Assembly: GCF_001467945.1 (NCBI RefSeq)
Contig: NZ_LNYQ01000012.1
Span: 248,001-312,000, forward strand
DNA length: 64,000 nucleotides
Direction: 5' to 3'
Origin: Legionella parisiensis
Lineage (GTDB): Bacteria > Pseudomonadota > Gammaproteobacteria > Legionellales > Legionellaceae
Each line of letters starts with the position of its first letter. The first letter of the stretch is position 1. Positions 17,977 through 30,697 of this stretch are shown here, one piece after another. A program made the translations under genes and the position numbers. The notes beneath the pieces are model-generated. The model was not told the origin of the DNA. It saw only the letters and a program-made list of their open reading frames with translations, and ran no database searches.

Positions 17977-18011
17977 CTCTCTTCCCTTCTATTTGACGGG
18001 AAGAGAGTTTA
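17977..18011 (+). terminator. Terminator downstream of the polyamine operon
   Basis: Perfect 10-bp stem CTCTCTTCCC (17977-17986) / GGGAAGAGAG (17998-18007), followed by TTT. It lies about 195 bases after aguA. The T-run is short, so termination strength is uncertain. Confidence 0.6.
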
Positions 18012-18501
18012 CCTCAATAAAGCTTAACTATTCAATTTGCGGAATAGTTCGATAACAAATCATGCTATCGAATCTCGCTCATTAACACAAGCCCACTGGT
18101 CTGATCATATGCTTGCTGTGCTATGTTTGATAGATACCTGATCGCAGAAAGAGTTTCTGCAGGTAATTTTTTTAAAGGATTGTCTAAACTCTATGATCGA
18201 AGTGCAACCGAGCTCCTTTTTAATCACTATCACTCTTATTCATTTTAAAAATATACAAGAAAAACTTTATTTTAAAATTGTACCTTTCTTCATCGCTACA
18301 TGAATCTTTTTTTACTTGTGCTAATGAAAGGGTTCAATAGGTGAGATGGCAATTATTACTGTTAGATCAATCAGTTCAAGTCCAAGAAACTTCATTTCAT
18401 GGAAAACTTTCAACATATCCCAATAAACTCTTGCAAAAAAGATAGGGTCTGTAATATGGTTGCATAACTATGCGCTTAGTTTAATTAAAAGGATGAATTT
18501 T

Positions 18502-19752
18502 ATGCGCCTCTTGAAGCAACTATCATTGTATATTTTTCTTTTTTTTATTGTTCCAACTCAACTCTTATGGGCGGTTAAATCTTCTAAAATAGACGAAAAA
18601 GCCCACTTAACCATTAGCGCAGGTAAAAATGGAGTCATTTGCTCCAAGTCGTTGCAAAACTGCCTGATTCAAGTGAGCCAACTTCAATGCCTCCCAACCC
18701 CAGGCACTGTTATAATTACGAATAACTCCAGAGTTCCTGCAAATAATATTCAAGCCTCTTCGTCAAATGGTTTTTTTTCTCTCTATGTCCTGCAAAACAA
18801 CAGCTGTCCAGCCTCTTTATTACCGGGCAGAAGTTGCGCCATTTCTTTTTTTACGAATACCTCGGTTGTCTTTTTGATACCCAGTGTTATGGTTAAAGGA
18901 ACCAATACCAACGCAACCTTCTTTGACATGCAGGCTATACAATGTGCTCCGTCACAAACTACTATTAGTGCGCCCACGAATGCAGTTATTCCTACTAATG
19001 ATTCGGTTGGCGTTGATATTACTGTGAATAATCTTACCAGTATTCCAGCTTTAAATGTCAGGGTCAATTTGCCTGCTTTCTGGACCAACGTCACCAGCAC
19101 TACTTGTGCTGTTATTCCTGCAAACGGCTCATGTGTCATAAACATTGCTTCTACAGCCTTAACTCCATTCGCTCCTCGGGGAGGTATCTCAATTACTGGA
19201 GATAATGTGATCTCGCCTCCTACAATCGCCTTAGCTTTTTCTATCGATGGTTTTTTAATCTATTCTGTGGTAAGTAACTTTGCGCATGTCATTGCAAATA
19301 CTGATTTTAATTTTCCAGGCTCTTGGAGTATTGGCTATACTGAAATACCTGGGATTAACGAAACTTCTACAAATCCTCCTTCTTTTTGTAATGGCGCCAC
19401 TGATGGATTCTGTAATACAAGTATCATAACAAGCTTTGATCCTATGGCTATTGCGGCTGGTAGCTGTTATTTGGAAACGACACCTCAGAATACTTGGTAC
19501 CTTCCTTCTATTTGTGAATTAGGAATTACAGGTAGTGCAGGTTGCCCTGCTAATACCGAATCGATTTTTAACTTATTTAGTTTGGGATTTACTGCTGGTT
19601 TAACAGGCTCGTATTGGAGTTCCACTCAGTCAAGCGCTAATCCTCCTAATAATGCATGGTTTCTTAACTTTAACAGTATGGGTGCTCAAGGAATCGCAGA
19701 CAAGTCAGTTTCGTTTAATATTCGCTGTGCCCGGTCCATTTTATTAAGTTGA
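18502..19752 (+). CDS. Exported Lcl_C/DUF1566-like protein
   Basis: Secreted or surface protein of 416 residues. Seen: a clear signal peptide (MRLLKQLSLYIFLFFIVPTQ, cleavage near LWA); two tandem Cys-containing beta domains (about 40-130 and 150-245) with the pattern N..SIPA.NV...C.VIPANGSC; and a C-terminal domain with WYLPSICELG, YWSSTQSS and NAWFLNF, which matches the Lcl_C/DUF1566 pattern found at the end of the Legionella collagen-like adhesin. A collagen repeat is absent. The ATG at 18502 has AAGGA eight bases upstream; the pseudogene at 2169 starts at the matching codon. Role unknown; adhesion or lectin-like binding would be a guess. Confidence 0.75.
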   Translation: MRLLKQLSLYIFLFFIVPTQLLWAVKSSKIDEKAHLTISAGKNGVICSKSLQNCLIQVSQLQCLPTPGTVIITNNSRVPANNIQASSSNGFFSLYVLQNNSCPASLLPGRSCAISFFTNTSVVFLIPSVMVKGTNTNATFFDMQAIQCAPSQTTISAPTNAVIPTNDSVGVDITVNNLTSIPALNVRVNLPAFWTNVTSTTCAVIPANGSCVINIASTALTPFAPRGGISITGDNVISPPTIALAFSIDGFLIYSVVSNFAHVIANTDFNFPGSWSIGYTEIPGINETSTNPPSFCNGATDGFCNTSIITSFDPMAIAAGSCYLETTPQNTWYLPSICELGITGSAGCPANTESIFNLFSLGFTAGLTGSYWSSTQSSANPPNNAWFLNFNSMGAQGIADKSVSFNIRCARSILLS

Positions 19753-19896
19753 GACGAGGAAAAGGCCTGTTAGAAATAAAGAGCAGATGCAAAAGCAGGC
19801 CAATTTAGAGATATTTATCTCTTTATTAATTATAGTATTTTGAATGGATGGGTAACTCCGGGGTATATAAAGCAGATTAGGAAGTTATTATAAATG

Positions 19897-19930
19897 TCGC
19901 GTGATCATTATTAGTTTAATGATCACGCGA
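19897..19930 (-). terminator. Palindromic hairpin after gyrB
   Basis: Perfect 14-bp inverted repeat, TCGCGTGATCATTA (19897-19910) and its complement (19917-19930), with a six-base loop, six bases beyond the gyrB stop. It sits between convergent genes and may terminate both, though neither side has a strong T-run. Confidence 0.55.
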
Positions 19931-19936
19931 TACATT

Positions 19937-22719
<2,783 letters not shown>

Positions 22720-23787
22720 TTATTTCTGCTTCAAAATGCCATCATTAATTTGATGAATGAAATATTCTTGATTTGATATAGCCGAAATCAATTGCTGGGG
22801 ATTAGTAGTTGACGTAATAACGTATTGACCTTTTCTTTTCGCTAAATAATGCATTACTTTCATTTGATGCACTTCATCAAGTTCAGCAGGTAAATCATCA
22901 ATTAAATACAAACAGTCCTGCTCAAGCAGATTTGCCTGAGCTAATCTTAAGGAAATCAAAATTATCTTTTGTTGACCGCGTGACAAAATCTGCTTGGCTT
23001 TATTTTGATTTATTTCGATCAGAATGTCAGCCTGGTGGGCTCCAAATTGTGTGTATGTTTTTTGAAGATCACTAGTGAAGCACTCAGATAAAATATATTC
23101 CAAGTTCTTTCCGGAGCATTTTTTGTCCCAGCCCTTATAATAAGTTATCTTGCAGTCAATGTGACTTAATTCACTTAAAACAGTGGTAAATTCCTCCTCC
23201 CATTTTTTAAAATATTCTTCTCTATATAAATGGAGCTGGATCGCAAGTTGGCTTAATTGTTTATCCCAGGGAATGAACTGAATTTGCGGCGCATGTTGTT
23301 TCAATAATGCATTACGCTGTTTAAGAACCCTTCTATATTCTTTCCATAGAGCATGATAATTTTGTTTCACGTGGAACAATCCCCAATCCAATAGACTACG
23401 TCGTTCCGAAGGACCAGCGTCAATAATTTGAAAAATATCGGCATAGAAAATCTGGCAAGGTAAAGCATAAGCCAGTTGGCTCGTAGTAGAACAAAATTGA
23501 CTATTCAGCTTAATTTGAGTTGGTTCAGAATAAGATTTCTGAATACTGATCGTCTCCTCCTGCTGAGAACGAGCAAATACAGTTAAAGAAGATTGTTCAT
23601 AGGAAATAATTGGCGAAATTTCACGAGATCTAAAAGAATGACCGCAGCTTAAAAGATAGAGTCCCTCAAGGACAGAAGTTTTGCCACTTCCATTTGGCCC
23701 AAATATAAAATTGAATCTAGGGCATAAACCAAGGTGCACCGATAAAATATTTCGTAAGTGATGAATTTTTAATTCAGAAAGGATCAT
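22720..23787 (-). CDS. recF: DNA replication and repair protein RecF
   Basis: SMC-like ATPase (355 residues) that helps load RecA at gapped DNA. Seen: Walker A FGPNGSGKTS at about 29-38, the ABC-type signature SRGQQKIILISL, and Walker B-like CLYLIDDLPAELD. Its start overlaps the dnaN stop by four bases (ATGA), so the two are translationally coupled. A second parS sequence lies within the coding region at 23363-23378. Confidence 0.96.
   Translation of the reverse strand: MILSELKIHHLRNILSVHLGLCPRFNFIFGPNGSGKTSVLEGLYLLSCGHSFRSREISPIISYEQSSLTVFARSQQEETISIQKSYSEPTQIKLNSQFCSTTSQLAYALPCQIFYADIFQIIDAGPSERRSLLDWGLFHVKQNYHALWKEYRRVLKQRNALLKQHAPQIQFIPWDKQLSQLAIQLHLYREEYFKKWEEEFTTVLSELSHIDCKITYYKGWDKKCSGKNLEYILSECFTSDLQKTYTQFGAHQADILIEINQNKAKQILSRGQQKIILISLRLAQANLLEQDCLYLIDDLPAELDEVHQMKVMHYLAKRKGQYVITSTTNPQQLISAISNQEYFIHQINDGILKQK
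23363..23378. promoter_or_regulatory. parS: parS site inside recF
   Basis: TGTTTCACGTGGAACA; the complement TGTTCCACGTGAAACA fits the parS consensus TGTTNCACGTGAAACA at every position. It lies 659 bases from the other site and within the recF coding sequence, as parS sites often do. Confidence 0.88.
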
Positions 23788-24887
23788 ATTTTCATGGGCA
23801 TAATAATATATTGATAATTATCATCATCTAGTGATTCAATTAAAATACTGCTATCCGTATTCGATAAGGACAAACGGATTTTTCCTTCCCCAAAATGTGA
23901 CAGCACATCAAGTAAGTAAGTTGCATTCAGACCAATTTTTAATTCATCACCTTGAGTTTCAGCAGTTAGAGACTCTACGGCCTCTTCTTGCTCGTTATTG
24001 TTTGCAATTAAAGTGAGCATACCTGGTTGTAAATGAAGCATAACGGCTCTTGACTTTTCATGAGCCAAAATAACAATCCGCGATAAAGAACGCTTAAAAA
24101 CAGAACAATCAATAATAATCTGTTTATCCTGATTTTTGGGGATCGCTTTAGCATAAGGAGGAAAACGAGCTTCGATTAATTTCGATAAAAATATAAACTG
24201 CCGCGATACTAATTTAAAATGTGATTTACCAGCTGCCAATAAAACTTCTTCATCATCAATGCTATTAAGAAGTCGCAACAACTCCTGAATTCCTTTTTTA
24301 GGCAATAACAATTTCTTCTCACTGGTGTTAGAACACGGATGACGACAAATCGCCATTCGATGTCCATCCGTTGCAACCGCAGAAATAAGATTTGGTTCAA
24401 AATCAAGGAACAAACCATTGAGGAAAACACGTACATCGTGTTGCGCCATGGCAAAATGTGTTGATTGCAACAACTTTAATAAAACCAATCGCGGAACAGT
24501 TAACTCAACTTCATTACATTCATCTTCACTTAAAGGATAACTCTCAGCGGGTAAAGTCGTTAACTTAAATGAGCTTCGCCCTTGTTTAATGGTTAAAAGG
24601 GCATTATCAACGATTACCTTTGGGTTGCTTTCATCATCTAAAGAGCGAATAATATCGATAAACTTCTTTGCAGGAACAGTAATACTGCCAGAATGCTGCC
24701 CGGACTCACAGGCAACTTGTGCAGAAATTTCAATTTCCAAGTCAGTAGCAGTTATATTCAACAAATCATCCGCTAACTTAAAATAAAAATTTGACAAAAT
24801 AGCTAAAGATTGTTTTTTGTCTACAGCACCAGCCACTGTAAGCAGGGGCGCAAGTAAATCTTCTTTTTTAATAGCGAATTCAAACAA
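23784..24887 (-). CDS. dnaN: DNA polymerase III beta subunit (sliding clamp)
   Basis: Beta clamp, which tethers the replicase to DNA. I choose a TTG start at 24887 (protein beginning (M)FEFAIKKEDLL, 367 residues, close to the 366 of E. coli) because GGAG lies seven bases upstream. A longer reading from 24932 adds 15 hydrophobic residues not expected in the family. Three clamp domains are present, ending in YIIMPMKI, a typical clamp C-terminus. Between dnaA and recF on the minus strand. Confidence 0.96.
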   Translation of the reverse strand: MFEFAIKKEDLLAPLLTVAGAVDKKQSLAILSNFYFKLADDLLNITATDLEIEISAQVACESGQHSGSITVPAKKFIDIIRSLDDESNPKVIVDNALLTIKQGRSSFKLTTLPAESYPLSEDECNEVELTVPRLVLLKLLQSTHFAMAQHDVRVFLNGLFLDFEPNLISAVATDGHRMAICRHPCSNTSEKKLLLPKKGIQELLRLLNSIDDEEVLLAAGKSHFKLVSRQFIFLSKLIEARFPPYAKAIPKNQDKQIIIDCSVFKRSLSRIVILAHEKSRAVMLHLQPGMLTLIANNNEQEEAVESLTAETQGDELKIGLNATYLLDVLSHFGEGKIRLSLSNTDSSILIESLDDDNYQYIIMPMKI

Positions 24888-25055
24888 GATAGAACTCCAT
24901 ATGAGCATAAGAATAAAATACAAATAAATCACTTCATCTAATTCATATACAGCATAGATACACTAGTGGAATCATTTATTAATAGACAAAGCTAAAAAAC
25001 TATCTACCCAGAATACAAATATGGGCAATAAGGCGTATTACCGCATTAACTAGCA

Positions 25056-26438
25056 CTAAGAAGATAAAATACGCATTAAATTTTTATAATCCTCGGCAAA
25101 ATCACTATCATCCTGAATCAATTCCTTAACCTTCCTGCATGCATGAATGACCGTTGTATGATCGCGACCACCAAAATGATCACCAATTTCAGGCAAACTG
25201 TGATTCGTTAGCTCTTTACTCAAAGCCATAGCCATTTGCCGCGGTCGGGCAATAGAACGACTTCGTCTTTTTGATAAAATATCAGCCACCTTGACCTTAT
25301 AATACTCAGCAACAGTTTTTTGAATATTTTCTATCGTAACTAATTTATCTTGCAGCGCTAAAAGATCACGCAGCGCTTCGTGAACAAACTCAATGGTAAT
25401 TGGCTTACCAGTAAAATGTGCATTAGCAATAACTCTACGTAACGCGCCTTCAAGTTCTCTTACGTTAGAACGAATACGTTTTGCAATAAAAAATGCAACT
25501 TCATAAGGTAATTCAATATTCGATTGTTCAGCCTTACTAATTAAAATGGCAACTCGGGTTTCCAGCTCAGGAGGCTCAACAGCAACAGTTAGACCCCAGC
25601 CAAATCGGGATTTCAAACGCTCTTCCATGCCTTCAATTTCTTTTGGATAACGATCACTGGTTAAAATAATTTGCTGCTGTCCTTCCAATAAAGCGTTAAA
25701 GGTATGGAAAAACTCTTCCTGCGACCTGTCCTTACCGGCAAAAAACTGTATGTCATCAATTAGTAATGCATTTAAAGAACGATAAAAACGTTTAAATTCA
25801 TTAATTGAATTCGTCTGGATCGCTTTAACCATATCGGCAACAAAACGTTCAGAATGCAAATAAAGTATTTTTGCATCAGGATTATTCTTTAAGATGGCAT
25901 TTCCAATAGCATGCATCAGATGAGTTTTTCCCAAACCTACGCCACCATAAATAAATAAAGGATTATAGGCATCTCCGGGTCTTTCAGCCACTTGCATTGA
26001 AGCCGCGCGAGCAAGTTGGTTGGAGTTACCCTCAACGAAGCTCTCAAAAATAAATTTTTTATTTAAGTGGCTACTTTTATAATCAACAGCTTTCTTCGGT
26101 ACTGCCTTACTCACATTAGAAGTGACAGGAGGAGATGTATTCACTTCAGAAGAAAATGAACCAGAAGAACTCGAATCTGAGTCTGTACTGGAAGTTTTAC
26201 TACCAATTTCTATGGAAATTGATTTAATCTCGTCACCACAAAACTGTTTAACCAACTCTTCGATTCGAGAAAAGAAATGTTTCTTAACCCAGTCAACAAC
26301 GAATCGATTAGGCGCAAATAAAATGAATCGCTGCTCATCTGTATGAGCCTGCAAAGGGCGCAACCAGGTATTAAATTGTTGCGCAGAATATTCATCTTGT
26401 AATAGACCTAAACATTTTTGCCAAACAGATGCTGACAC
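25056..26438 (-). CDS. dnaA: Chromosomal replication initiator DnaA
   Basis: AAA+ initiator that binds 9-mer boxes and melts oriC. Seen: domain I ([18 protein letters not shown]), a serine-rich linker, Walker [10 protein letters not shown], Walker [10 protein letters not shown], and the domain IV signature [19 protein letters not shown] start at 26438 (460 residues) has AGGAG seven bases upstream; the ATG six codons earlier has no such site. Two facing DnaA-box-like 9-mers lie about 200 bases upstream, suggesting autoregulation. Confidence 0.97.
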   Translation of the reverse strand: MSASVWQKCLGLLQDEYSAQQFNTWLRPLQAHTDEQRFILFAPNRFVVDWVKKHFFSRIEELVKQFCGDEIKSISIEIGSKTSSTDSDSSSSGSFSSEVNTSPPVTSNVSKAVPKKAVDYKSSHLNKKFIFESFVEGNSNQLARAASMQVAERPGDAYNPLFIYGGVGLGKTHLMHAIGNAILKNNPDAKILYLHSERFVADMVKAIQTNSINEFKRFYRSLNALLIDDIQFFAGKDRSQEEFFHTFNALLEGQQQIILTSDRYPKEIEGMEERLKSRFGWGLTVAVEPPELETRVAILISKAEQSNIELPYEVAFFIAKRIRSNVRELEGALRRVIANAHFTGKPITIEFVHEALRDLLALQDKLVTIENIQKTVAEYYKVKVADILSKRRSRSIARPRQMAMALSKELTNHSLPEIGDHFGGRDHTTVIHACRKVKELIQDDSDFAEDYKNLMRILSS

Positions 26439-26642
26439 AACATAACTCCTCATCAAAGAAGGGTGGTAAAAAGAGTATAAAACTAATTAGCCACAGCATT
26501 TAAATATGCCACTGAAAGTACCCGGACAGCAAGATAATTAAGTATGAAATTAACTTTGCATGAAGTAAAAAAGTAGAATTTCTTCGATTCACCTAGGTGC
26601 TGCTACAGGTAAATTATACTCAGGCTTTTGGATAAAGAAAAG

Positions 26643-26667
26643 TTATCCACAAAAAAAGTGTGGATAT
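26643..26667. promoter_or_regulatory. DnaA box pair upstream of dnaA
   Basis: TTATCCACA (26643-26651) is a perfect consensus box. TGTGGATAT (26659-26667) is the inverted box with one mismatch, seven bases away. Likely a DnaA autoregulatory site or the dnaA-proximal part of oriC. Confidence 0.7.
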
Positions 26668-26704
26668 TTTTAAAAACATCACCACGCAAAGTACCTAAAT
26701 TCAT

Positions 26705-27718
26705 TTAAAATAGAGGCATCAATTGAGCACTAGGGAACACATTTAAAGTACTGTTAACTAGGGTAGGATCAGGTTGATTCACATTAAAAAAGGATAATCT
26801 GGTTTTTTTTCCATGTAAATTTATAAAATATGGCCTTGCAAAGATTCGTTGAGTAATAGGAGCAACCTCACATTCCCCTTCATTTTGAGCGCTTAACAAC
26901 ATGGAAGCATTATATAATGTGGTATTAAGATTACGCTCCATAGTAGCTTTACTCAATTGTTGATGCATATTTTTCATCAACAGATTAAGCTGTATCATTT
27001 TAAAATCTACAATTGACTTAATAAAGGCTTCATAAGCTAAAGCAGCAGCACAGATTAATGCAACTAACAAAACACTGCATCCTAATAAGGGAAATGCTGC
27101 AAAACTGGAACATATTCCCATTCCAGTTAATAAACCCGAAACTCCAGCACAGCACCCAGCAATAGAACCAAAAGTTCCTATAAAAGCAAAAAAAGCAGGA
27201 ATCATTTTTTTTGATACAGGCACTGATTGTCGTGATACTTTATCAGTAACATTTTGTAATATATTTTTATTATTAGGTATGCATTGATTCAAATCATATT
27301 CTTCTTTCAGAAGTAATAAAATTTGATACAAAGATGAATTCGAATCGACATGACCTATTCTATCGAGATCCATAATTAGTATTCGCCTAAATAATTCATT
27401 AAAGTCCTCTGCATCCTTTTCATATAAGAAATAATTCTCAATACTTTTTATATATTCGTTTATGTCAGTTAATAATTTTTGTTGATTCTTATGAAATTGA
27501 TTTTGAAAAACTTGCTCGGTATCTTTCTGTTCTTGATAGGAAAAATAAAAAACAAGACTACTTAATGCAAAAAATAAAGTGATGGAAATAATCCCTAGAG
27601 TTAAAGAAAAAATACTCGCGATAGTCCCTCCTAGTGCTGTCGATAAAATACCAAATAATGGCCATGCAACACCGGATCCCGAACCAATACCATTTAAAAC
27701 TGATTTAAAAAAAACCAT
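26705..27718 (-). CDS. Hypothetical membrane protein between dnaA and rpmH
   Basis: Unrecognised protein of about 337 residues from the ATG at 27718; a TTG 15 codons upstream is also open. Seen: an N-terminal pair of hydrophobic segments (about 10-60), a soluble helical stretch, a second hydrophobic cluster rich in Gly/Ala/Cys (FFAFIGTFGSIAGCCAGVSG and LLGCSVLLVALICAAAL) and a soluble tail ending VFPSAQLMPLF. Paired hydrophobic hairpins resemble membrane-inserted Legionella effectors, but this is only a resemblance. Its place in the dnaA-rpmH interval, usually reserved for oriC, is unusual. Confidence 0.65.
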   Translation of the reverse strand: MVFFKSVLNGIGSGSGVAWPLFGILSTALGGTIASIFSLTLGIISITLFFALSSLVFYFSYQEQKDTEQVFQNQFHKNQQKLLTDINEYIKSIENYFLYEKDAEDFNELFRRILIMDLDRIGHVDSNSSLYQILLLLKEEYDLNQCIPNNKNILQNVTDKVSRQSVPVSKKMIPAFFAFIGTFGSIAGCCAGVSGLLTGMGICSSFAAFPLLGCSVLLVALICAAALAYEAFIKSIVDFKMIQLNLLMKNMHQQLSKATMERNLNTTLYNASMLLSAQNEGECEVAPITQRIFARPYFINLHGKKTRLSFFNVNQPDPTLVNSTLNVFPSAQLMPLF

Positions 27719-27763
27719 AATTTTTCCAAGCAATCCATAATTAGAGTACGTAACTAAAATCAA

Positions 27764-28267
27764 ATGATTGATGTTGTTTTCTGAGAAACCATATCTTTTA
27801 TGTAAAAGCAGTACAAATCAAATAAAAAATAAAAATAAAAATAATGTTGAAAGTGACTACAAGCTTCATTTTTGCTCAATATGACAAAGAAAAGAAGCAG
27901 AAAATAAAAGAGATACAAGTAAATAAACATCTAAGAAGAAAATAAAGCGATTAAATTTAAATCACTTTGGATCAAGTTAACTATGAGTAAACGGGATCAA
28001 AAATAGGGAATAAGATGATGATAAAAGTATGAATAAATCAAAGTACAAAGTTACATACAATTAGATCACAGGATAAAAGAGAGTTTACAAACAAGGTTAT
28101 ATTTACAATAACTAATTGATTTAAAGACAAATATATAAGTTATCAACAAGAGATTAGTAACATAATAATAATAAAAAATTAAAAAATATAAAATGATATA
28201 GTTATTAACAGGCACGAAGGTTAAGTGTAAAAAAAGAAAATAGTCAAAAAATAATCAGACTACAAAA
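27764..28267. other. oriC: Probable oriC region, AT-rich
   Basis: A gene-free, very AT-rich stretch between the dnaA side and rpmH. It contains degenerate DnaA boxes such as TTATCAACA (28140-28148) and TTATTAACA (28202-28210) and long A/T tracts suitable for unwinding. Gene order diverges exactly here (dnaA leftward, rpmH rightward). The perfect box lies at 26643, across the intervening gene, so the precise origin is undecided. Confidence 0.5.
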
Positions 28268-28296
28268 TTGACAGTAGAAAAAAAGTTATCTATTAT
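28268..28296 (+). promoter_or_regulatory. rpmH promoter
   Basis: TTGACA (28268-28273), a 17-base spacer, then TATTAT (28291-28296), 33 bases before the rpmH ATG. Near-consensus sigma-70 promoter for the rpmH-rnpA-yidD-yidC-mnmE run. Confidence 0.8.
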
Positions 28297-28329
28297 TGCC
28301 AACCTCATAATTTTATTAGCAGGTTCATC

Positions 28330-28464
28330 ATGAAACGCACCTTTCAACCCAGTAATTTAAAACGTAAACGTGATCATGGTTTTCGTGAGCGTATGGCTAC
28401 ACGTGCAGGTAGATTAGTAATCAAACGTCGTCGAGCTAAAGGCCGTAAGCGTTTGACTGCCTAA
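28330..28464 (+). CDS. rpmH: 50S ribosomal protein L34
   Basis: 44-residue basic protein of the large ribosomal subunit. The whole sequence follows the L34 pattern: [19 protein letters not shown], then MATRAGR, and an ending in [11 protein letters not shown]. It is too short for a 60-codon ORF cut-off. The stop codon is followed at once by the rnpA start (GTG). First gene of the origin-proximal rightward operon. Confidence 0.98.
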   Translation: MKRTFQPSNLKRKRDHGFRERMATRAGRLVIKRRRAKGRKRLTA

Positions 28465-28809
28465 GTGTTTGCTTTTAAAAAAACACAGCGATTGTTAACA
28501 AAAAGTGATTACAATCATGTGTTTGAACAAGCGAAAAAAATTGTAACATCCGAATTTATCGTTCTCTTTAGAGAGAATAATTTAGGTTATGCACGACTTG
28601 GGCTGGCGATGTCGAAGAAATTGATAGCAAAAGCCCATGATCGAAATCGTATTAAGCGGCTGTTAAGAGAAAGCTTTCGACAAAAAGAATTACCAGCTGT
28701 CGATTTGGTTTTTTTAGCGAGACATGGCGTAGCAAAACAAACAAATGCAATTATAAACGCTAGAATGGGCAAAACATGGAAAAAAGTAATCTCATGTTAC
28801 GAAAAATAG
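28465..28809 (+). CDS. rnpA: Ribonuclease P protein component
   Basis: 114-residue protein subunit of RNase P, which matures tRNA 5' ends with the RnpB RNA (not in this window). Seen: the start [17 protein letters not shown] and the conserved basic helix [18 protein letters not shown] start with no space after rpmH. The 3' end overlaps the yidD reading frame. Confidence 0.96.
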   Translation: MFAFKKTQRLLTKSDYNHVFEQAKKIVTSEFIVLFRENNLGYARLGLAMSKKLIAKAHDRNRIKRLLRESFRQKELPAVDLVFLARHGVAKQTNAIINARMGKTWKKVISCYEK

Positions 28810-29024
28810 TTTGTCTACCTATCAAACTATACAAATATTTTATTAGCCCTTTGTTAAAGCCAAGTTGCCGATATTACCCAAGTTGTTCACAATATGCAGA
28901 AAGTGCTATCCAACAATGTGGCATAACCAAAGGTTTATGGATGGCTTTAAAAAGAGTATTGCGTTGCCACCCTTGGTCACGTGGTGGCTATGATCCTATA
29001 CTCCCCAACAACGAGAATCATTGA
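28776..29024 (+). CDS. yidD: Membrane protein insertion efficiency factor YidD
   Basis: Small YidD protein (82 residues; 76 from an internal ATG at 28794) that assists YidC-dependent insertion. Seen: the core [20 protein letters not shown] and [15 protein letters not shown], with YDPI near the end. It overlaps rnpA by 34 bases and the yidC start by one base (TGATG), the usual compact arrangement. Confidence 0.95.
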   Translation: MEKSNLMLRKIVCLPIKLYKYFISPLLKPSCRYYPSCSQYAESAIQQCGITKGLWMALKRVLRCHPWSRGGYDPILPNNENH

Positions 29025-30697
29025 TGGATATACGACGTATTGTTTTATATATGGCGCTTGCGCTAGTAAGTTTATCGCTTTGGAATGCTTGGCAACTTGA
29101 CTATCCTCCAAAGCCAGTGCCAAGAGAAAATGCGATAAGCCAAGAGAAAAGTGGTCAGCCTTTGTTACCTCAGGTAACCCCATCCAATACGTCAACATCA
29201 TCCCCAATTAGTTCGGTTTCTGAACAAGCTAAAAGCAATACTGCATCCCTAATCCATGTTAAAACTGATGTTTTGAACGTGTCGATTGATCCACAACACG
29301 GTGATGTTGTTACAAGTCAACTTCTTGATTACCCACAAAGCGTAGATGAAAAGAATAAACCTTTTCTTCTTTTACAAAACCAGCCCAACGAACGATATGT
29401 TGCTAACAGCAGTCTTTTTGTCGCTTCGGGACAAAACGTTCAAGCACTCGATTTTAATTTTACAGCATCAAAACAACAATTCGAATTAGGTCCGGATCAA
29501 AAGCAGTTAATCGTCACTCTTAGCGGGAAAAGTGATGAAGGACTAGATGTAAAAAAACAGTTTACCTTTACAAAAGGTAGCTATCTTATTGAGGTAAATT
29601 ACAAAATTGCAAATAGGGGAAGCAATGATTGGACTGGTTATTTGAATACCCAGCTGTTGCGTAGCTCTCCCAAAGAGGATAAGTCAAGCGTATTTCACGT
29701 TGGCTCCTATACAGGCGCATCCTATTCAGAACCAGGAAAACATCGCTATCAAAAAGTAAGCTTTAGCGACATGAATAAGGCAAACCTCGATGTAGACAGT
29801 AAAGGGGGCTGGATTGCCATGCAACAGCATTATTTTTTAAGTGCTTGGATTCCACAACCCGATTCGAACAACAAGTTTTATACTCGCTCTGTAAATAATG
29901 ATTATATCATTGGTTCTGTAAGCAAACCTATTACGCTTAAGCCTGAAGAACAGACAACCATTGGTTCTAGGTTGTATGTGGGGCCAGAAATCACCAGCGT
30001 ATTAAAAAGTATTGCCCCCTCGCTTGATCTTACCGTTGATTATGGAATTTTGTGGTTTTTATCTTCGCTATTATTCTCATTGATGAAAGCAATTTATAAT
30101 TTTGTTGGCAACTGGGGCTGGTCAATCGTTTTAGTTACGGTATTAATTAAATTAGCCTTTTACCGTTTGTCTGCTGCCAGCTATAAATCAATGGCAGGAA
30201 TGCGTAAATTACAGCCTAAGCTACAAGCTTTACGTGAGCGTTACGGTGATGATAAAGCAAAAATCAGCCAAGCAACTATGGAACTGTACAAACAGGAAAA
30301 GGTAAATCCCTTAGGCGGTTGTTTGCCCATACTGATTCAAATTCCCGTATTCATTGCTCTATATTGGGTTTTATTAGAAAGTGTTGAATTAAGACAAGCA
30401 CCTTTTATCCTTTGGATTAAGGACTTGGCTTCGCCCGACCCATTTCATGTGTTGCCTTTAATTATGGGTGCTACCATGTTGATTCAGCAAAAATTAAATC
30501 CAGCGCCACCTGATCCAATGCAAGCAAAAATCATGATGTTCTTGCCTATATTATTTACAGGATTATTTTGGAACTTTCCATCTGGTTTAGTGTTATATTG
30601 GATTGTGAATAATACCTTGTCCATACTGCAACAATGGTATATTACACGTAAGTATTCGGATGAAAAAACAGCAAAAAAACTGGTAACTGTAAAATAA
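29024..30697 (+). CDS. yidC: Membrane protein insertase YidC
   Basis: Inner-membrane insertase (557 residues from the ATG at 29024). Seen: an N-terminal membrane anchor ([18 protein letters not shown]), the large periplasmic beta domain (about 60-340), then the Oxa1-type core with [14 protein letters not shown], the cytoplasmic hairpin [18 protein letters not shown] and three more membrane segments ending [13 protein letters not shown]. Standard length for gammaproteobacteria. mnmE starts directly after its stop. Confidence 0.97.
   Translation: MDIRRIVLYMALALVSLSLWNAWQLDYPPKPVPRENAISQEKSGQPLLPQVTPSNTSTSSPISSVSEQAKSNTASLIHVKTDVLNVSIDPQHGDVVTSQLLDYPQSVDEKNKPFLLLQNQPNERYVANSSLFVASGQNVQALDFNFTASKQQFELGPDQKQLIVTLSGKSDEGLDVKKQFTFTKGSYLIEVNYKIANRGSNDWTGYLNTQLLRSSPKEDKSSVFHVGSYTGASYSEPGKHRYQKVSFSDMNKANLDVDSKGGWIAMQQHYFLSAWIPQPDSNNKFYTRSVNNDYIIGSVSKPITLKPEEQTTIGSRLYVGPEITSVLKSIAPSLDLTVDYGILWFLSSLLFSLMKAIYNFVGNWGWSIVLVTVLIKLAFYRLSAASYKSMAGMRKLQPKLQALRERYGDDKAKISQATMELYKQEKVNPLGGCLPILIQIPVFIALYWVLLESVELRQAPFILWIKDLASPDPFHVLPLIMGATMLIQQKLNPAPPDPMQAKIMMFLPILFTGLFWNFPSGLVLYWIVNNTLSILQQWYITRKYSDEKTAKKLVTVK

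Larger units (their letters stand above)
17782..18501. other. 720-base intergenic region
   Basis: No gene is seen. It holds two adjacent small stem-loops (17897-17932), a terminator hairpin (17977-18011) and, from 18429, the leader shared with the pseudogene at 2090. The middle (18012-18428) shows nothing I can name. Confidence 0.5.
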
